64,000 nt of DNA from Desulforapulum autotrophicum. GTDB taxonomy: Bacteria; Desulfobacterota; Desulfobacteria; Desulfobacterales; Desulfolunaceae. Under the pieces are notes generated by a model that saw nothing but the letters and a program-made list of their open reading frames with translations, was not told where the DNA came from and searched no databases. The position numbers were made by a program, and so were the translations under genes. Below are positions 25,701 through 38,158 of this stretch, one piece after another (the first letter of the stretch is position 1; each line of letters begins with the position of its first letter). Where the stretch lies: contig DYJE01000024.1 in NCBI GenBank assembly GCA_020723285.1, positions 17,733 to 81,732 on the forward strand, read 5' to 3'.

Positions 25701-28700
25701 TTATTTGACACGTTTGAGAAATGATTTCTTGCCGTTGTTTTTCTGTGCGAGCATGGCGGGTTTGCAGGCGGTGTCCACGGCGTTTCTGCCGAGAAGGGCC
25801 CGGAGTTCCCGGAGGAGTTCGGGGCAGACGTTGACACGGGATTTGTCCGGCAGTTCGATGTTCACTTCCGTTTTTCCGGGGACCACCATTTTGATAAACA
25901 CTTTGCAGGAGCCGGGATAACGGGCGAGAATCTCTTTGACCAACGCCGGTTTGTCTTTATCTGAAGGATCTGTGCCGAGAATGATCAGGAGGTTGGCGGT
26001 CCACTCCTCCTCGGCACGTTCCAGGGGCACGACTTTTTCAGCGAGAATGCTCAAGCCCTTTTCTTTGACCTGGGCTTCGCCTTCCACGATCAGGGCCGCA
26101 TCTTCCATGAAAAGGTCGCCGTCGGTTTCATAGACCGAGGGAAAAACCACCACTTCCACGGCACCGTACATGTCTTCGAGGGTCACAAAGGCCATCTGGT
26201 CGTTTTTCTTGGTCCGGATGACTTTTTTGGCGGTGACGATGCCGCCGAACCGCACAGCCCGGTTGGCCGTGATCTCCTGGACGGTCATGCCGTTCACATC
26301 GGAGAATTTTTCAAGAAGGGCCGAGTAACGGTCCAGGGGATGGCCTGAAATGTAAAAACCCAGGGATTCCTTTTCCAGACTGAGTCTGTATTTGTCGTCC
26401 CATTCCTCCATGGACGGAAGGCTGGGGGCGTTGATGGACGTGCCTCCGCCTTCCATTTCACCGAACAGGCTCATCTGACGGTCGTTTTTTTCCTTCTGGA
26501 CACGCTGTCCATGTTCCAGGGCGTCTTCCACGGCTGTCATCATCTGGTTCCGGTTGTGTCCGGTGGAGTCGAAGGCCCCGCATTTGATCAGGGCCTCGAT
26601 AACCCGTTTGTTCACTTTACGAAGATCCACCTGCTCGCAGAAGTCGAAAATCGACGTGAAGCGTCCGTGGGCTTTGCGCACCTCGATGATGGAGTCGATG
26701 GCCGCCTCACCCACATTTTTCACCGCCACCAGGCCGAAACGGATCTGGCCGCTCACCACGGAAAAGGCCTTGCTGCTTTCGTTGACGTCCGGCGGAAGCA
26801 CCTTGATGTCGTGGCTTTTGCATTCGGCGATGAACTTCACCACCCCGTCCACCGAATCCATTTCACTGGTCAGAAGGGCGGCCATGAATTCCACGGGGTA
26901 ATGGGCCTTGAGGTACGCGGTCTGGAAACAGATCAGGGCGTAGGCCGCGCTGTGGGACTTGTTGAAACCGTAGCCGCCGAAAGTTTCGATGAGGTCGAAC
27001 AGCTCACCGGCCTTTTTTTCGTCATGGTTGTTGGCCACAGCCCCTTTCATGAAGAGGTCCCGGTGTTTGGCCATGTCTTCGGCCAGTTTCTTGCCCATGG
27101 CTTTTCGAAGACCGTCCGCGTCGGACATGGAATAACTGGCGATGACGCTGGCGATTCTCATGGCCTGTTCCTGATACAGAACAACGCCGTACGTTTCCTT
27201 CAGAATGTCTTCAAGCCCCGGAAGCAGGTATTCCACGGGCTCGCGGCCGTTTTTCCGGTTGACGTAGGCGTCGGCCATGCCGCTGTCCAGAGGTCCGGGC
27301 CGGTATAATGCCACAAGGGCCGTGATGTCGTTGAAACATTCGGGTTTCAGACGCACCAGAAGGTCTTTCATTCCCGAGCTTTCAAGCTGGAACACGCCGG
27401 TGGTGTCGCCGGAAGAAAGCAGTTTGAACGTTTCCGGGTCGTTGAAATCCACTTCAAGAAGGTTGGGCGGCTCCTTGCCCTGGTCCTTGATAAGGCGGAG
27501 GGCGTCGTCGATGACCGTGAGGTTCCGTAGTCCCAGAAAATCGAATTTCACCAGCCCGATTTTCTCCACGCGCTTCATGTCGAACTGGGTCACGATTTCG
27601 CCGTTTTTACCTTTGTACAGCGGCAGGTATTCCACAAGTTTCGTGTCGCCCACCACAACCCCGGCGGCGTGAACCGAGGCGTGGCGTGTGAGGCCTTCCA
27701 GAACCTTGCAGATGGAGATCAGCTCCCTGTATTCCGGGCTTTCCGCCAGTGCCGCAAGTTCCGGCTCCTGTTCCAGGGCGTCCTTGAGCTTGATGTTGAG
27801 CACATCGGGCACCAGTTTGGCGATACGGTCCACTTCAGGCAAGGGGATTTCCAGGGCGCGCCCCACGTCACGGATCACGGCCTTGGTTTTCATGGTTCCG
27901 AAAGTGGTGATCTGGGATACGTAATCTCCGCCGCCGTAGCGTTCGGACACGTACTTGAACACTTTTTCACGGCCGTTGATGCAGAAATCCACGTCGATAT
28001 CCGGCATGCTGATACGTGCGGGGTTCAGGAACCGCTCAAAGATCAGCCCGTGTTCGATGGGATCCAGGTCCGTGATGTTCATGGAATAGGCCACCATGCT
28101 TCCGGCAGCAGACCCCCTGCCCGGTCCGATGGGAATGCCGTTTTCCTTGCCGTAGCGGATGAAGTCCGCGACGATGAGGAAGTAACCGGGAAACCCCATG
28201 TTGATGATGGTCTTGATTTCGTAGTCCAGACGGTCTTCGTAAACCTTCCGGTCAAGGTCCGGATGTTTGGAAAGAAGATACGCCATCCGTTTTTCAAAAC
28301 CGGCCCGGGCCTGCTGTTCGAATATCTCTTCCGGTTTGTTGCCGGACCCGTCGTCGAACCTTGGGAAATGGTAGGTCTTGAAATCGAATTCCACGTGGCA
28401 GCGGCTGGCGATGTCCACGGTGTTCGACAGGGATTCGGGATGCTTTGAGAACGCGGCGGCCATTTCTTCACGGGGCTTGAAATAAAGCTGGTCCGTGTTG
28501 AATTTGAACCGCTTGGGATCGTTGATGGTTCTTCCGGTCTGGACACAGAGAAGGATTTCATGGGCCCTGACATCCGCCTTGTCCAGGTAGTGACAGTCGT
28601 TGGTGGCCACCAGGGGGATGGACAGGCGCTTGGCCATGTCGTACAGGACATCGTTCACAAAATTCTGCTCGGGGATGCTGTTGTCCTGGACCTCCAGGTA

Positions 28701-29228
28701 GAAATTCCGTTCTCCGAACACTTTCTGGTAGAATCGGGCGGCCTGGTCCGCCTCCTCCAGCCGTCCTCTTTCGATGAGCCTCGGGATTTCACCGGCGAGA
28801 CAGGCGGACAGTGCGATAATTCCCTGGCTGTGCTCTTGAAGGATGTCCTTGTCGATGCGGGGTTTGTAGTAAAAACCTTCGGTCTGAGCGATGGTGGCCA
28901 GTTTGCAGAGGTTTTTGTAACCCTCGTTGTTTTCAGCAAGAAGAACCAGATGGTGGGATTTTTCGCCGTCTTCCGACGACGAACGGTCGGTCATCTTCCG
29001 CGGTGCCACATAGGCTTCACAGCCGATGATGGGTTTGATTCCGGCTTTCGCCGCATATTCATAGAACTCCAGGACCCCGTACATGGTTCCGTGATCCGTG
29101 ATGGCCACGGAAGACATGTTGTATTCCTTGGCCCGCTTGAACAGATTGTCAAGCCGTATGGCCCCGTCCAGCAGACTGTACTGGGTGTGGAGATGGAGGT
29201 GGACGAAATCCGGAACGGACGGGGTCAT
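25701..29228 (-). CDS. dnaE: DNA polymerase III alpha subunit, DnaE1 type
   Basis: A 1175-residue replicative polymerase. The N-terminal PHP domain starts FVHLHLHTQYSLLDGAI. The catalytic palm has GPGRGSAAGS and the metal-binding DIDVDF aspartates. A finger domain follows, then the tandem HhH region, an OB fold and a C-terminal beta/tau-binding region. I placed the start at 29228 (MTPSVPDF) because AAAGG lies upstream and this is where the family begins; an open frame continues 29 codons further upstream but encodes an atypical Cys/Ala-rich extension. It lies 98 nt downstream of guaB on the same strand and may be co-transcribed. DnaE forms the core enzyme with a proofreading subunit not seen here. 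Confidence 0.96.
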   Translation of the reverse strand: MTPSVPDFVHLHLHTQYSLLDGAIRLDNLFKRAKEYNMSSVAITDHGTMYGVLEFYEYAAKAGIKPIIGCEAYVAPRKMTDRSSSEDGEKSHHLVLLAENNEGYKNLCKLATIAQTEGFYYKPRIDKDILQEHSQGIIALSACLAGEIPRLIERGRLEEADQAARFYQKVFGERNFYLEVQDNSIPEQNFVNDVLYDMAKRLSIPLVATNDCHYLDKADVRAHEILLCVQTGRTINDPKRFKFNTDQLYFKPREEMAAAFSKHPESLSNTVDIASRCHVEFDFKTYHFPRFDDGSGNKPEEIFEQQARAGFEKRMAYLLSKHPDLDRKVYEDRLDYEIKTIINMGFPGYFLIVADFIRYGKENGIPIGPGRGSAAGSMVAYSMNITDLDPIEHGLIFERFLNPARISMPDIDVDFCINGREKVFKYVSERYGGGDYVSQITTFGTMKTKAVIRDVGRALEIPLPEVDRIAKLVPDVLNIKLKDALEQEPELAALAESPEYRELISICKVLEGLTRHASVHAAGVVVGDTKLVEYLPLYKGKNGEIVTQFDMKRVEKIGLVKFDFLGLRNLTVIDDALRLIKDQGKEPPNLLEVDFNDPETFKLLSSGDTTGVFQLESSGMKDLLVRLKPECFNDITALVALYRPGPLDSGMADAYVNRKNGREPVEYLLPGLEDILKETYGVVLYQEQAMRIASVIASYSMSDADGLRKAMGKKLAEDMAKHRDLFMKGAVANNHDEKKAGELFDLIETFGGYGFNKSHSAAYALICFQTAYLKAHYPVEFMAALLTSEMDSVDGVVKFIAECKSHDIKVLPPDVNESSKAFSVVSGQIRFGLVAVKNVGEAAIDSIIEVRKAHGRFTSIFDFCEQVDLRKVNKRVIEALIKCGAFDSTGHNRNQMMTAVEDALEHGQRVQKEKNDRQMSLFGEMEGGGTSINAPSLPSMEEWDDKYRLSLEKESLGFYISGHPLDRYSALLEKFSDVNGMTVQEITANRAVRFGGIVTAKKVIRTKKNDQMAFVTLEDMYGAVEVVVFPSVYETDGDLFMEDAALIVEGEAQVKEKGLSILAEKVVPLERAEEEWTANLLIILGTDPSDKDKPALVKEILARYPGSCKVFIKMVVPGKTEVNIELPDKSRVNVCPELLRELRALLGRNAVDTACKPAMLAQKNNGKKSFLKRVK

Positions 29229-29326
29229 GAATCTGCCTTTGCATTCATCGGTTGCGCATGCCAAAAAACACGGCAAACGACAGGCCGGTGCAGGCGCGAA
29301 AGCCTGCCCCGGCATCGTATTTCAAA

Positions 29327-30856
<1,530 letters not shown>

Positions 30857-30977
30857 TCATCCAGGCAGAATATCCGTTTCAATCAGGTAAGCTGATGATT
30901 GTCAAAAAGTTAAAGGCTCTATTACTAAAAACAAAGCCTTTAATCAATCCAAAAACTTAAAATTCAATACCGGCGCT

Positions 30978-32239
<1,262 letters not shown>

Positions 32240-32243
<4 letters not shown>

Positions 32244-32923
32244 GAGCGGCTCCTGTAGCATGAAGCGATATCATCATACGTTTTTCCCGCAAGATAAGCG
32301 GAAATCTCCCGGTCGTAGTCCGCCGTATGGGCAAAAGCCTTCTTCGCCAGTTCAAAGCGGCGCTTGAGGGTGAGGTGGCCGTCGTCCTCCGCCAGATCGC
32401 TGATGATCCCCTGATAATCGGAAGGGTCCACCACCGAGGCCACGCGGATGAAATTCTTCGCCGAGGCCCTGACCATGGTGGGGCCGCCGATGTCGATGTT
32501 GCTTCGGGCCGCTTCCGCGGTGGTGTCCGCTTTCGCGATGGTTTCCTTGAACGGATAGAGGTTTACCACCACCATGTCGATGGGACGGGCGGAAAGCCGT
32601 TTCAGATCGTCCTGGTGGGACGTGTTGTAAGTTTCAGTGAGAAGGCCCAGATAGATTTTGAAATCCAGGGTTTTGACCAGTCCCCCTTGGGTTTCAGGCT
32701 GTCCGGTGTAATCGGAAACCTGGATCAGGTTTTTTCCGGCATCAGCGCCGAGGATGTCCGAAATGGTCTTGAATGTTCCGCCGGTGGAGAGAATCCTTAT
32801 ACCGGGGTTGATCCGGACAAGTTCCGGAATCAAGGCATCGAGCCCGGTTTTATCCGAAACGCTGACCAGAACGGTTTCAATTTTCACACGGTCGTCGATG
32901 TTTTCAACTCTGTTTGTCGTCAT
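32240..32923 (-). CDS. purH: IMP cyclohydrolase (N-terminal half of PurH as a separate protein)
   Basis: A 227-residue MGS-like domain protein that closes FAICAR to IMP, the last step of purine synthesis. It has the PurH N-terminal signatures LVSVSDKTGL, ILSTGGTFK and SNIDIGGPTMVRA, and the DMVVVNLYPF core. It ends with a short tail instead of the usual linker into the formyltransferase domain; its TGA overlaps the next start by ATGA. No strong ribosome-binding site precedes the ATG. Both halves keep their catalytic motifs, so this is a natural split rather than a frameshifted gene. Confidence 0.93.
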
Positions 32924-33015
32924 ACGGTTTTATTCCATTTTATAAGTGTCATGATCGCTTGATACGTGGCCCGCATCCTAAAACAGAGATGCCCTCACGT
33001 CAAGACACTGTTTAA

Positions 33016-33804
33016 TCAATCCCCGTCGATGATCCGGCCCAGGGCACCCAAGACAGATCCTTCGCCTTTACTGCTGCCGCCCATGGACGGGGCGTGCTGG
33101 ATAATCCGGTCCGCCATGCGGGAAAACGGAAGGCTCTGGAGATACACGGTTCCGGTACCTGAAAGAGTGGCGAGAAAAAGCCCTTCACCGCCGAAAAACA
33201 TGGATTTCAGGTTTCCCGCCCGTTCGATGCTGTAATCGATGCCCGACGTGAACGCCGCGATGCAGCCGGTGTCCACCCTGAGGGTTTCGTTGTTCAGGTG
33301 TTTTTCCACCACGGTGCCACCCACGTGAATGAACGCCATGCCGTCGCCCTTGAGGCTCTGGAGAATGAAGCCCTCACCGCCGAAAAACCCAGCGCCCAGT
33401 CGTTTGGTGAAGGCGATGCCGATTTTCGTGCCGTAAGCCGCGCAAAGAAAGGCGTCCTTCTGACACAGAAGCTCGCCGTTCAGCCGGCTCATGTCCATGG
33501 GAATGATCTTGCCGGGATAGGGGGCGGCAAAGGCCACGCATTTTTTCCCGGCCCCCCGGTTGGTGAAATGGGTCATGAAAATGGATTCGCCGGTAAGCAC
33601 ACGTTTCCCAACCCCCAGAAGTTTCCCGAAAAGCCCTGAATCGGTTTCCGATCCGTCACCCATGCGGGCCTCGAACATGATGCCGTCTTCCATGTAGTTC
33701 ATGGCTCCCGCTTCCGCCACCACGGTCTCTCCGGGATCAAGCTCCACTTCCACAATCTGCATATCGTCACCGATGATTCGATAGTCCACTTCATGGCATT
33801 GCAT
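33016..33804 (-). CDS. AIM24 / TIGR00266 family protein
   Basis: A 262-residue protein of the AIM24 family (PF01987/TIGR00266). It is built of repeated beta-strand modules with the recurrent GEGF/GEGLF pattern ([14 protein letters not shown] and [14 protein letters not shown]) and the N-terminal [21 protein letters not shown]. The bacterial function is not established; the yeast namesake is mitochondrial. There is no signal peptide. A Gly/Ser-rich tail (GGSSKGEGS) ends the protein. AAAGGAGAA precedes the ATG. It precedes the purH genes on the same strand but is probably functionally unrelated. Confidence 0.85.
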   Translation of the reverse strand: MQCHEVDYRIIGDDMQIVEVELDPGETVVAEAGAMNYMEDGIMFEARMGDGSETDSGLFGKLLGVGKRVLTGESIFMTHFTNRGAGKKCVAFAAPYPGKIIPMDMSRLNGELLCQKDAFLCAAYGTKIGIAFTKRLGAGFFGGEGFILQSLKGDGMAFIHVGGTVVEKHLNNETLRVDTGCIAAFTSGIDYSIERAGNLKSMFFGGEGLFLATLSGTGTVYLQSLPFSRMADRIIQHAPSMGGSSKGEGSVLGALGRIIDGD

Positions 33805-33843
33805 AACGTTCTCCTTTGGTCAGTTTTGATGATCGTGGCATTT

Positions 33844-33863
33844 GTCGGGTTTTTGAACCCGAC
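33844..33863. repeat. REP-like palindrome, second copy of GTCGGGTT...AACCCGAC
   Basis: GTCGGGTT (33844-33851) and AACCCGAC (33856-33863) pair perfectly around TTTG and are followed by CTACGA, as at 25596-25621. The remainder of the 33805-34212 gap is AT-rich and holds only the promoter at 34070-34098. Confidence 0.75.
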
Positions 33864-34069
33864 CTACGATGTGTTGTAAATGCGCCAAACCGGGATTTAC
33901 ACGTTTCAAAGTCAAAATACCTAAATGTAAAAAAAATGTGTCCGATTATCGGAAAATTCGGTGTCCTTGTCAAGAAACCATCCCGAGAATAACCGATATA
34001 TCCATGAATTACTGGAAACTTACGATGCTGTCCATGCACACCGCGTTATTTTGATCACCCGTACCAATC

Positions 34070-34098
34070 TTGACAGAGGACAGGGCGCCACGTATAGT
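34070..34098 (+). promoter_or_regulatory. Consensus sigma-70 promoter of the tolC-like/guaD operon
   Basis: TTGACA (34070-34075), a 17-nt spacer and TATAGT (34093-34098) match the consensus at eleven of twelve positions. Transcription from about 34105 would give a ~108-nt leader ahead of the ATG at 34213. It is one of the two strongest promoter matches in the window. Confidence 0.75.
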
Positions 34099-34212
34099 TC
34101 CGGACATTTCAACACACATAAAAATAATGATGAACGTTGGCTTTCCCAAGGCATTGGCCGGGAAGATCTGATCATCCTTTGATTTTTTACCCATTGAAAC
34201 ATTGGAGCCCCT

Positions 34213-35583
34213 ATGGGAATGAACCGTATTTTTCTCCCGACATGCCTTGCTGTCCTGATGTTTTCATTATTTCTGCCGTTCACGGTTTCCACCGCCGCTG
34301 AAAAAGAACCCCCAAACAACGCCTATTCGCTGAACGATTTGTACCGACTGAGCCTAGACCAATCGGAACAGATCCGGATCGCCAGGGAAGACCTGGACAT
34401 CGCACAAAAAGACAAAAGCCGGGCTCTGTCCGTCCTCATTCCCCGGCTCACCGCCTTCGGCAGTTATTCCACAAGCGCAACGGATCAGGTCATGGACCCC
34501 GATGTGATTCCCGGTGAAACCTACGATGTGAAAACCAGTTCCCTGGCATGGGGTGTCCGCCTCGATCAGTCCTTCACCCTGAACGGCAGGGAGCTGTCCG
34601 CCTTGAGCATCAGCGAGGACAACATCGCCCGAAGCGGACAGGACCTGAACTCCGTAAGGGAAAGCGTCCTTCTCGATGTGGCTGCCGCATACTACAATGC
34701 CCTTCGTGCACAGAAAGGCTGGGAAATCGCCAAAGCCAATGTGGCACGCCTTGAGCGGCACAGGGATTCGGTCAGGGCACGGCTGAAGGTGGACGATGTG
34801 ACGAAAACCGATATGTACCGGGCAGAATCCGAACTGTCCGACGCCAGGGCCAACCTCATCGAAGACAGCAACCGCTTCATCCTCAGCAAGTCAGCCCTTC
34901 GCACCCTTGTGACGCTTCCAAAGGATTTCACACTGAAAGAATCCCCTGAAAAAGACGATGAAATCCAGAACATGGAACGAGAAAGCCTGATCCAGGAAGG
35001 ACTGATCCGAAGGCCTGAAATCCGTGCGGCGGAACTGAATCAGAATGCCGCTGAAAAAAGCATCCGCGTGGCCCAAGGCGACCGCTGGCCCGTTCTGTCC
35101 ATCGAAGGTCAATATGCAGAATCAGCGGACAACAATGACGGCACCATGAATTCCATCTCCATGGAATACGACAAGGATATTTCAGGCTACATGATCGCCG
35201 CAAAACTCAGCTTCACCCTGTTCGACGGAGGCCTTAGAAATGCTGAAATCGGCCAGGCGCGGTCCCGGGAACATCAGGCACGCCTCGCCCTTTCCGGCCT
35301 CAGAAAAAAAATCGCCTTTGAAATCGAGGATGCCAGCCTCAATGTATCCACGGAACAGGGCCGCCTGAAATCCCTCACCGACAAACTGGCCTTTGCACAG
35401 CAGAATTACAACGCGGTCTCCGATCTGTTCAGGCACGGCCTTGCCAACAGCGTGGACATGATGGACGCCAACACCCTTCTTGTGGCTTCGGAACGTCAGC
35501 TTTCCGAGGCACGATACGGATACCGGCTGGCGGTTCTGAAACTGCGAAGGGCCACGGGAAATCTGGTGGCGGAAAAGCCATGA
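34213..35583 (+). CDS. tolC: TolC-family outer membrane efflux protein
   Basis: A 456-residue exported protein with a signal peptide (about 1-29, FTVSTAAE) and two outer-membrane-factor repeats of long coiled-coil helices (e.g. KSRALSVLIPRLTAFGSYS and the later VAQGDRWPVLSIEGQYAES). Trimers form the outer-membrane channel of RND, MFS or ABC efflux pumps and type I secretion. GGAG precedes the start. No periplasmic adaptor or inner-membrane pump gene is adjacent; instead its TGA overlaps the ATG of guanine deaminase. The substrate is unknown, and the gene symbol denotes the family only. Confidence 0.88.
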   Translation: MGMNRIFLPTCLAVLMFSLFLPFTVSTAAEKEPPNNAYSLNDLYRLSLDQSEQIRIAREDLDIAQKDKSRALSVLIPRLTAFGSYSTSATDQVMDPDVIPGETYDVKTSSLAWGVRLDQSFTLNGRELSALSISEDNIARSGQDLNSVRESVLLDVAAAYYNALRAQKGWEIAKANVARLERHRDSVRARLKVDDVTKTDMYRAESELSDARANLIEDSNRFILSKSALRTLVTLPKDFTLKESPEKDDEIQNMERESLIQEGLIRRPEIRAAELNQNAAEKSIRVAQGDRWPVLSIEGQYAESADNNDGTMNSISMEYDKDISGYMIAAKLSFTLFDGGLRNAEIGQARSREHQARLALSGLRKKIAFEIEDASLNVSTEQGRLKSLTDKLAFAQQNYNAVSDLFRHGLANSVDMMDANTLLVASERQLSEARYGYRLAVLKLRRATGNLVAEKP

Positions 35584-36908
35584 GCGAATCCCTCCACGGT
35601 TTCAGGGGATCCATTTTTCATTTCGTGTGCCCGGCAGACGCCGGGACGGCTCCCACCTTTGAATTTGTCCAGGATGGCCTGCTGCTGGTTGAAAACGGGC
35701 ATGTGAAACAGATGGGGGATTTCAGGTCACTGAAGAATTCCCTGCCGTCCAGAGTCCCCATCGCCGATCATTCCGGGCGTATCATCATGCCCGGTTTCGT
35801 GGACGCCCACATTCACTACGCCCAGACAGACATCATCGCGTCCTTCGGCAGACAGCTTCTCAACTGGCTGACAGAATACACCTACCCTGCGGAAACCCTT
35901 TTCGCCGATGAGCAGCACGGACGCAACACCGCCCGGTTCTTTCTCAATGAACTGCTCCTAAACGGCACCACCTCGGCCCTTGTTCTTCCCACGGTCCATG
36001 CGCTTTCCGTTCACACGCTTTTCGAAACGGCCGATGCCATGAACCTGCGGATTGTGTCAGGAAAAATCATGATGGACAGAAACTGCCCGGAACAGCTCAG
36101 GGACACGGCCGAACGTGGAATCACAGACATGCGAGCCATCATCCATCGCTGGCACTTAAAAAACCGACTGTCCTGCGCCGTGATCCCAAGATTCGCCCTG
36201 ACGTCCTCGGAAAGGCAGCTTGAAGCCGCATCCGATCTGTTGAAAGACCATCCCGGCCTTCTTTTTCACACCCATCTCGCCGAAAACACAAACGAAACAG
36301 CCTCGGTGGCCTCCTTTTTTCCTAAACGCCGGAGTTATTTCGATGTCTACGACCATTATGGGCTTGCCGGAAAAAACGCTGTGTTCGCCCATGGAATCCA
36401 TCTTGATGAAACCGATGTTCAGCGTCTGGCCGAAACCGGCTCCGCCATCGTCCATTGCCCCACGTCCAATCTTTTTCTTGGCAGCGGCCTTTTCAGCCTG
36501 CGTGACATGAACACCCACGGAATCCGCACCGGTTTAGGCACGGATGTGGGGGCCGGGACCTCCTTTTCCATGTTCAAAACCATGGCGGAGGCCTACAAGG
36601 TCTCCCAGCTCAAAGGCACAAGCCTTTCACCTGTCGAGGCGTTTTACATGGCCACCCTGGGCGGTGCTCATATTCTGGGCCTGGAAGAAAAAATCGGGAA
36701 TTTCGCCATGGGGAAAGAAGCGGATTTCATCGTGATCAACCCGGACAGGCTCCCCATACTCTCAAGGCGTATCAGAAGGGCCGGAAAACTGGAGGACACC
36801 CTCTTCGCCCTGATGATTCTGGGCGATGACAGGATCGTGGAACGCACTTACATTCTGGGAGAGGACATGACGCCCTCCCCCATGGATTCTTCAGATCCCG
36901 ATGTTTGA
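35580..36908 (+). CDS. guaD: Guanine deaminase
   Basis: A 442-residue amidohydrolase. It has the metal-binding DAHIHYAQ near residue 77, the subgroup motif PRFALTSSERQLEAA, HTHLAENTNE (second metal site and catalytic Glu), and TGLGTDVGAGTSFSMF, which in guanine deaminases carries the catalytic Asp. It should convert guanine to xanthine and ammonia in purine salvage or catabolism. The ATG overlaps the stop of the tolC-like gene by 4 nt, so the two are translationally coupled. Its 3' end overlaps the convergent DUF4404-like gene by 18 nt. Confidence 0.9.
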   Translation: MSESLHGFRGSIFHFVCPADAGTAPTFEFVQDGLLLVENGHVKQMGDFRSLKNSLPSRVPIADHSGRIIMPGFVDAHIHYAQTDIIASFGRQLLNWLTEYTYPAETLFADEQHGRNTARFFLNELLLNGTTSALVLPTVHALSVHTLFETADAMNLRIVSGKIMMDRNCPEQLRDTAERGITDMRAIIHRWHLKNRLSCAVIPRFALTSSERQLEAASDLLKDHPGLLFHTHLAENTNETASVASFFPKRRSYFDVYDHYGLAGKNAVFAHGIHLDETDVQRLAETGSAIVHCPTSNLFLGSGLFSLRDMNTHGIRTGLGTDVGAGTSFSMFKTMAEAYKVSQLKGTSLSPVEAFYMATLGGAHILGLEEKIGNFAMGKEADFIVINPDRLPILSRRIRRAGKLEDTLFALMILGDDRIVERTYILGEDMTPSPMDSSDPDV

Positions 36909-37223
36909 CAACATGGTACAGAACGAATTGACAATGGAAACCAGCCTCGGATTGGAGGTTTCAAACCCTTCCACCGATTTTTTAAAACCATCGATGGAGA
37001 TATCAAGGAGAACCTTACCCACGTCCTGACGGCTGGCTTCATGGGTGGACAGACCCGCAAACCCCGTGATGGACAGGGCCTGATCTTTTTCCGTTTTCGA
37101 CAGTTCTCCGATCTCCTCCTTGAGGGTCTTGAAAAGATCCAGGTATTCCTTTTTATGGTTATCGGAGATATTGGCTGATTCACTGATCTTCTTCTCGATT
37201 TTATTCATGGTCTCTTTGATCAT
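36891..37223 (-). CDS. Small DUF4404-like helical protein
   Basis: A 110-residue soluble, highly helical protein. The C-terminal stretch FETSNPRLVSIVNSFCTMLSNIGI resembles the end of DUF4404 proteins (pattern FExSHPxLxxxxxxxxxxLxxxGI), and the Leu/Glu-rich N-terminal half fits the same family. This is recognition by eye. No function is known. GGAGGTG precedes the ATG. It lies 25 nt downstream of the CBS-ACT gene on the same strand, so the two probably share an mRNA. Confidence 0.65.
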   Translation of the reverse strand: MIKETMNKIEKKISESANISDNHKKEYLDLFKTLKEEIGELSKTEKDQALSITGFAGLSTHEASRQDVGKVLLDISIDGFKKSVEGFETSNPRLVSIVNSFCTMLSNIGI

Positions 37224-37248
37224 GTTTCACCTCCGCTTGGGTTGAGTG

Positions 37249-37896
37249 TCATTCCATATACGCCGTTCTCACATCATAGTCCGCCGCAGCAAGACAGCTT
37301 TTCGCCGTTTCACCGTCCTTTTTAAGTACGCGGACCACCACCTGGAACATGTCATTTTTAACATTGTCAGGCCAAGTGAATAGGCTCTGAATATTGATGC
37401 CGCTGTCTCGCATCAGGTTTGAGACCTCCGCGATGGCTCCGATTCTGTTCTGTACGTAAATCACCAGCCGCATGGTATCATCGCCCATGCCGATGGCCGT
37501 CAGAAGCACACCCATCACATCGGTGCTGGTGACGATGCCCAGGGTCTTTTCGCCCTCCATCACGGGAAGGGCGCTGATCTTCTTCGTCTGCATGATATAA
37601 GCCGCCCGTTCCACCGTGGTTCCCGGCGTCACTGTGGTGACATTTTTTTTCATGAAAGACCCCACAGTGATCTTATCGAGAAGGTAGTTGAGTTCATGGG
37701 CCGAAAGGGACGTGGCCGGAGACGCCAGAGTCTGGTTGATGTCGTGACTCGATACGATGCCCGTAAGACGGCCTCCAGCGTCAAACACCAGAAGATGCCG
37801 TATGTTATGCCGTTTTGTCGTTTCCATGGCGTCGTACAGCGTCGTTTCAGGTGTCACGGAGATGATGTCCCGATGCATGATGTTTCCAACGTACAT
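37249..37896 (-). CDS. CBS-domain pair with C-terminal ACT-like domain
   Basis: A 215-residue regulatory-type protein. It has two CBS motifs (about 1-60 with MHRDIISVTPETTL, and 75-135 with MKKNVTTVTPGTTV...SALPVMEG) and an ACT-like fold (about 145-210, RLVIYVQNRIGAIAEVSNLM). CBS pairs bind adenine nucleotides and ACT domains bind amino acids; AcuB-like proteins have this layout. The start MYVGNIMHRD at 37896 is preferred because GGAGG lies five bases before it; an upstream in-frame ATG would include that ribosome-binding site. The regulated target cannot be inferred. Confidence 0.82.
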   Translation of the reverse strand: MYVGNIMHRDIISVTPETTLYDAMETTKRHNIRHLLVFDAGGRLTGIVSSHDINQTLASPATSLSAHELNYLLDKITVGSFMKKNVTTVTPGTTVERAAYIMQTKKISALPVMEGEKTLGIVTSTDVMGVLLTAIGMGDDTMRLVIYVQNRIGAIAEVSNLMRDSGINIQSLFTWPDNVKNDMFQVVVRVLKKDGETAKSCLAAADYDVRTAYME

Positions 37897-38045
37897 AATG
37901 CCCTCCATGTTCATCGATTGATGGTTTCACATTACCATGATTCACTAAAAAAACAAACGTGTATCACGCAGGATTCCCGCCTGTTCAGCACACGATTCTT
38001 CAATCAGTTAAATAACATACCCTGTACATGTCTCAAGGAATTCAA

Positions 38046-38072
38046 TTGACTTTGACGGCTTTTTTTTATAAT
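38046..38072 (+). promoter_or_regulatory. Possible promoter of the branched-chain amino acid operon
   Basis: TTGACT (38046-38051) lies 15 nt ahead of a perfect TATAAT (38067-38072). The spacer is shorter than ideal and contains a second TTGAC. Transcription would start about 80 nt before the livJ start. Confidence 0.45.
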
Positions 38073-38158
38073 TAACGTAAACATTCAATTCGTTCGTGGC
38101 ACTCAATCCTTACCAGACAAATAAAAACCAGACAATGACCCACCATGAAAGGAAAGGT

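Noticed and set aside
27669..28448. 259-codon open frame opposite dnaE
   Set aside because: Shadow frame; dnaE motifs on the minus strand account for this sequence.
33961..34182. 73-codon frame upstream of the tolC-like gene
   Set aside because: It overlaps the consensus promoter at 34070-34098 and shows no protein family features.
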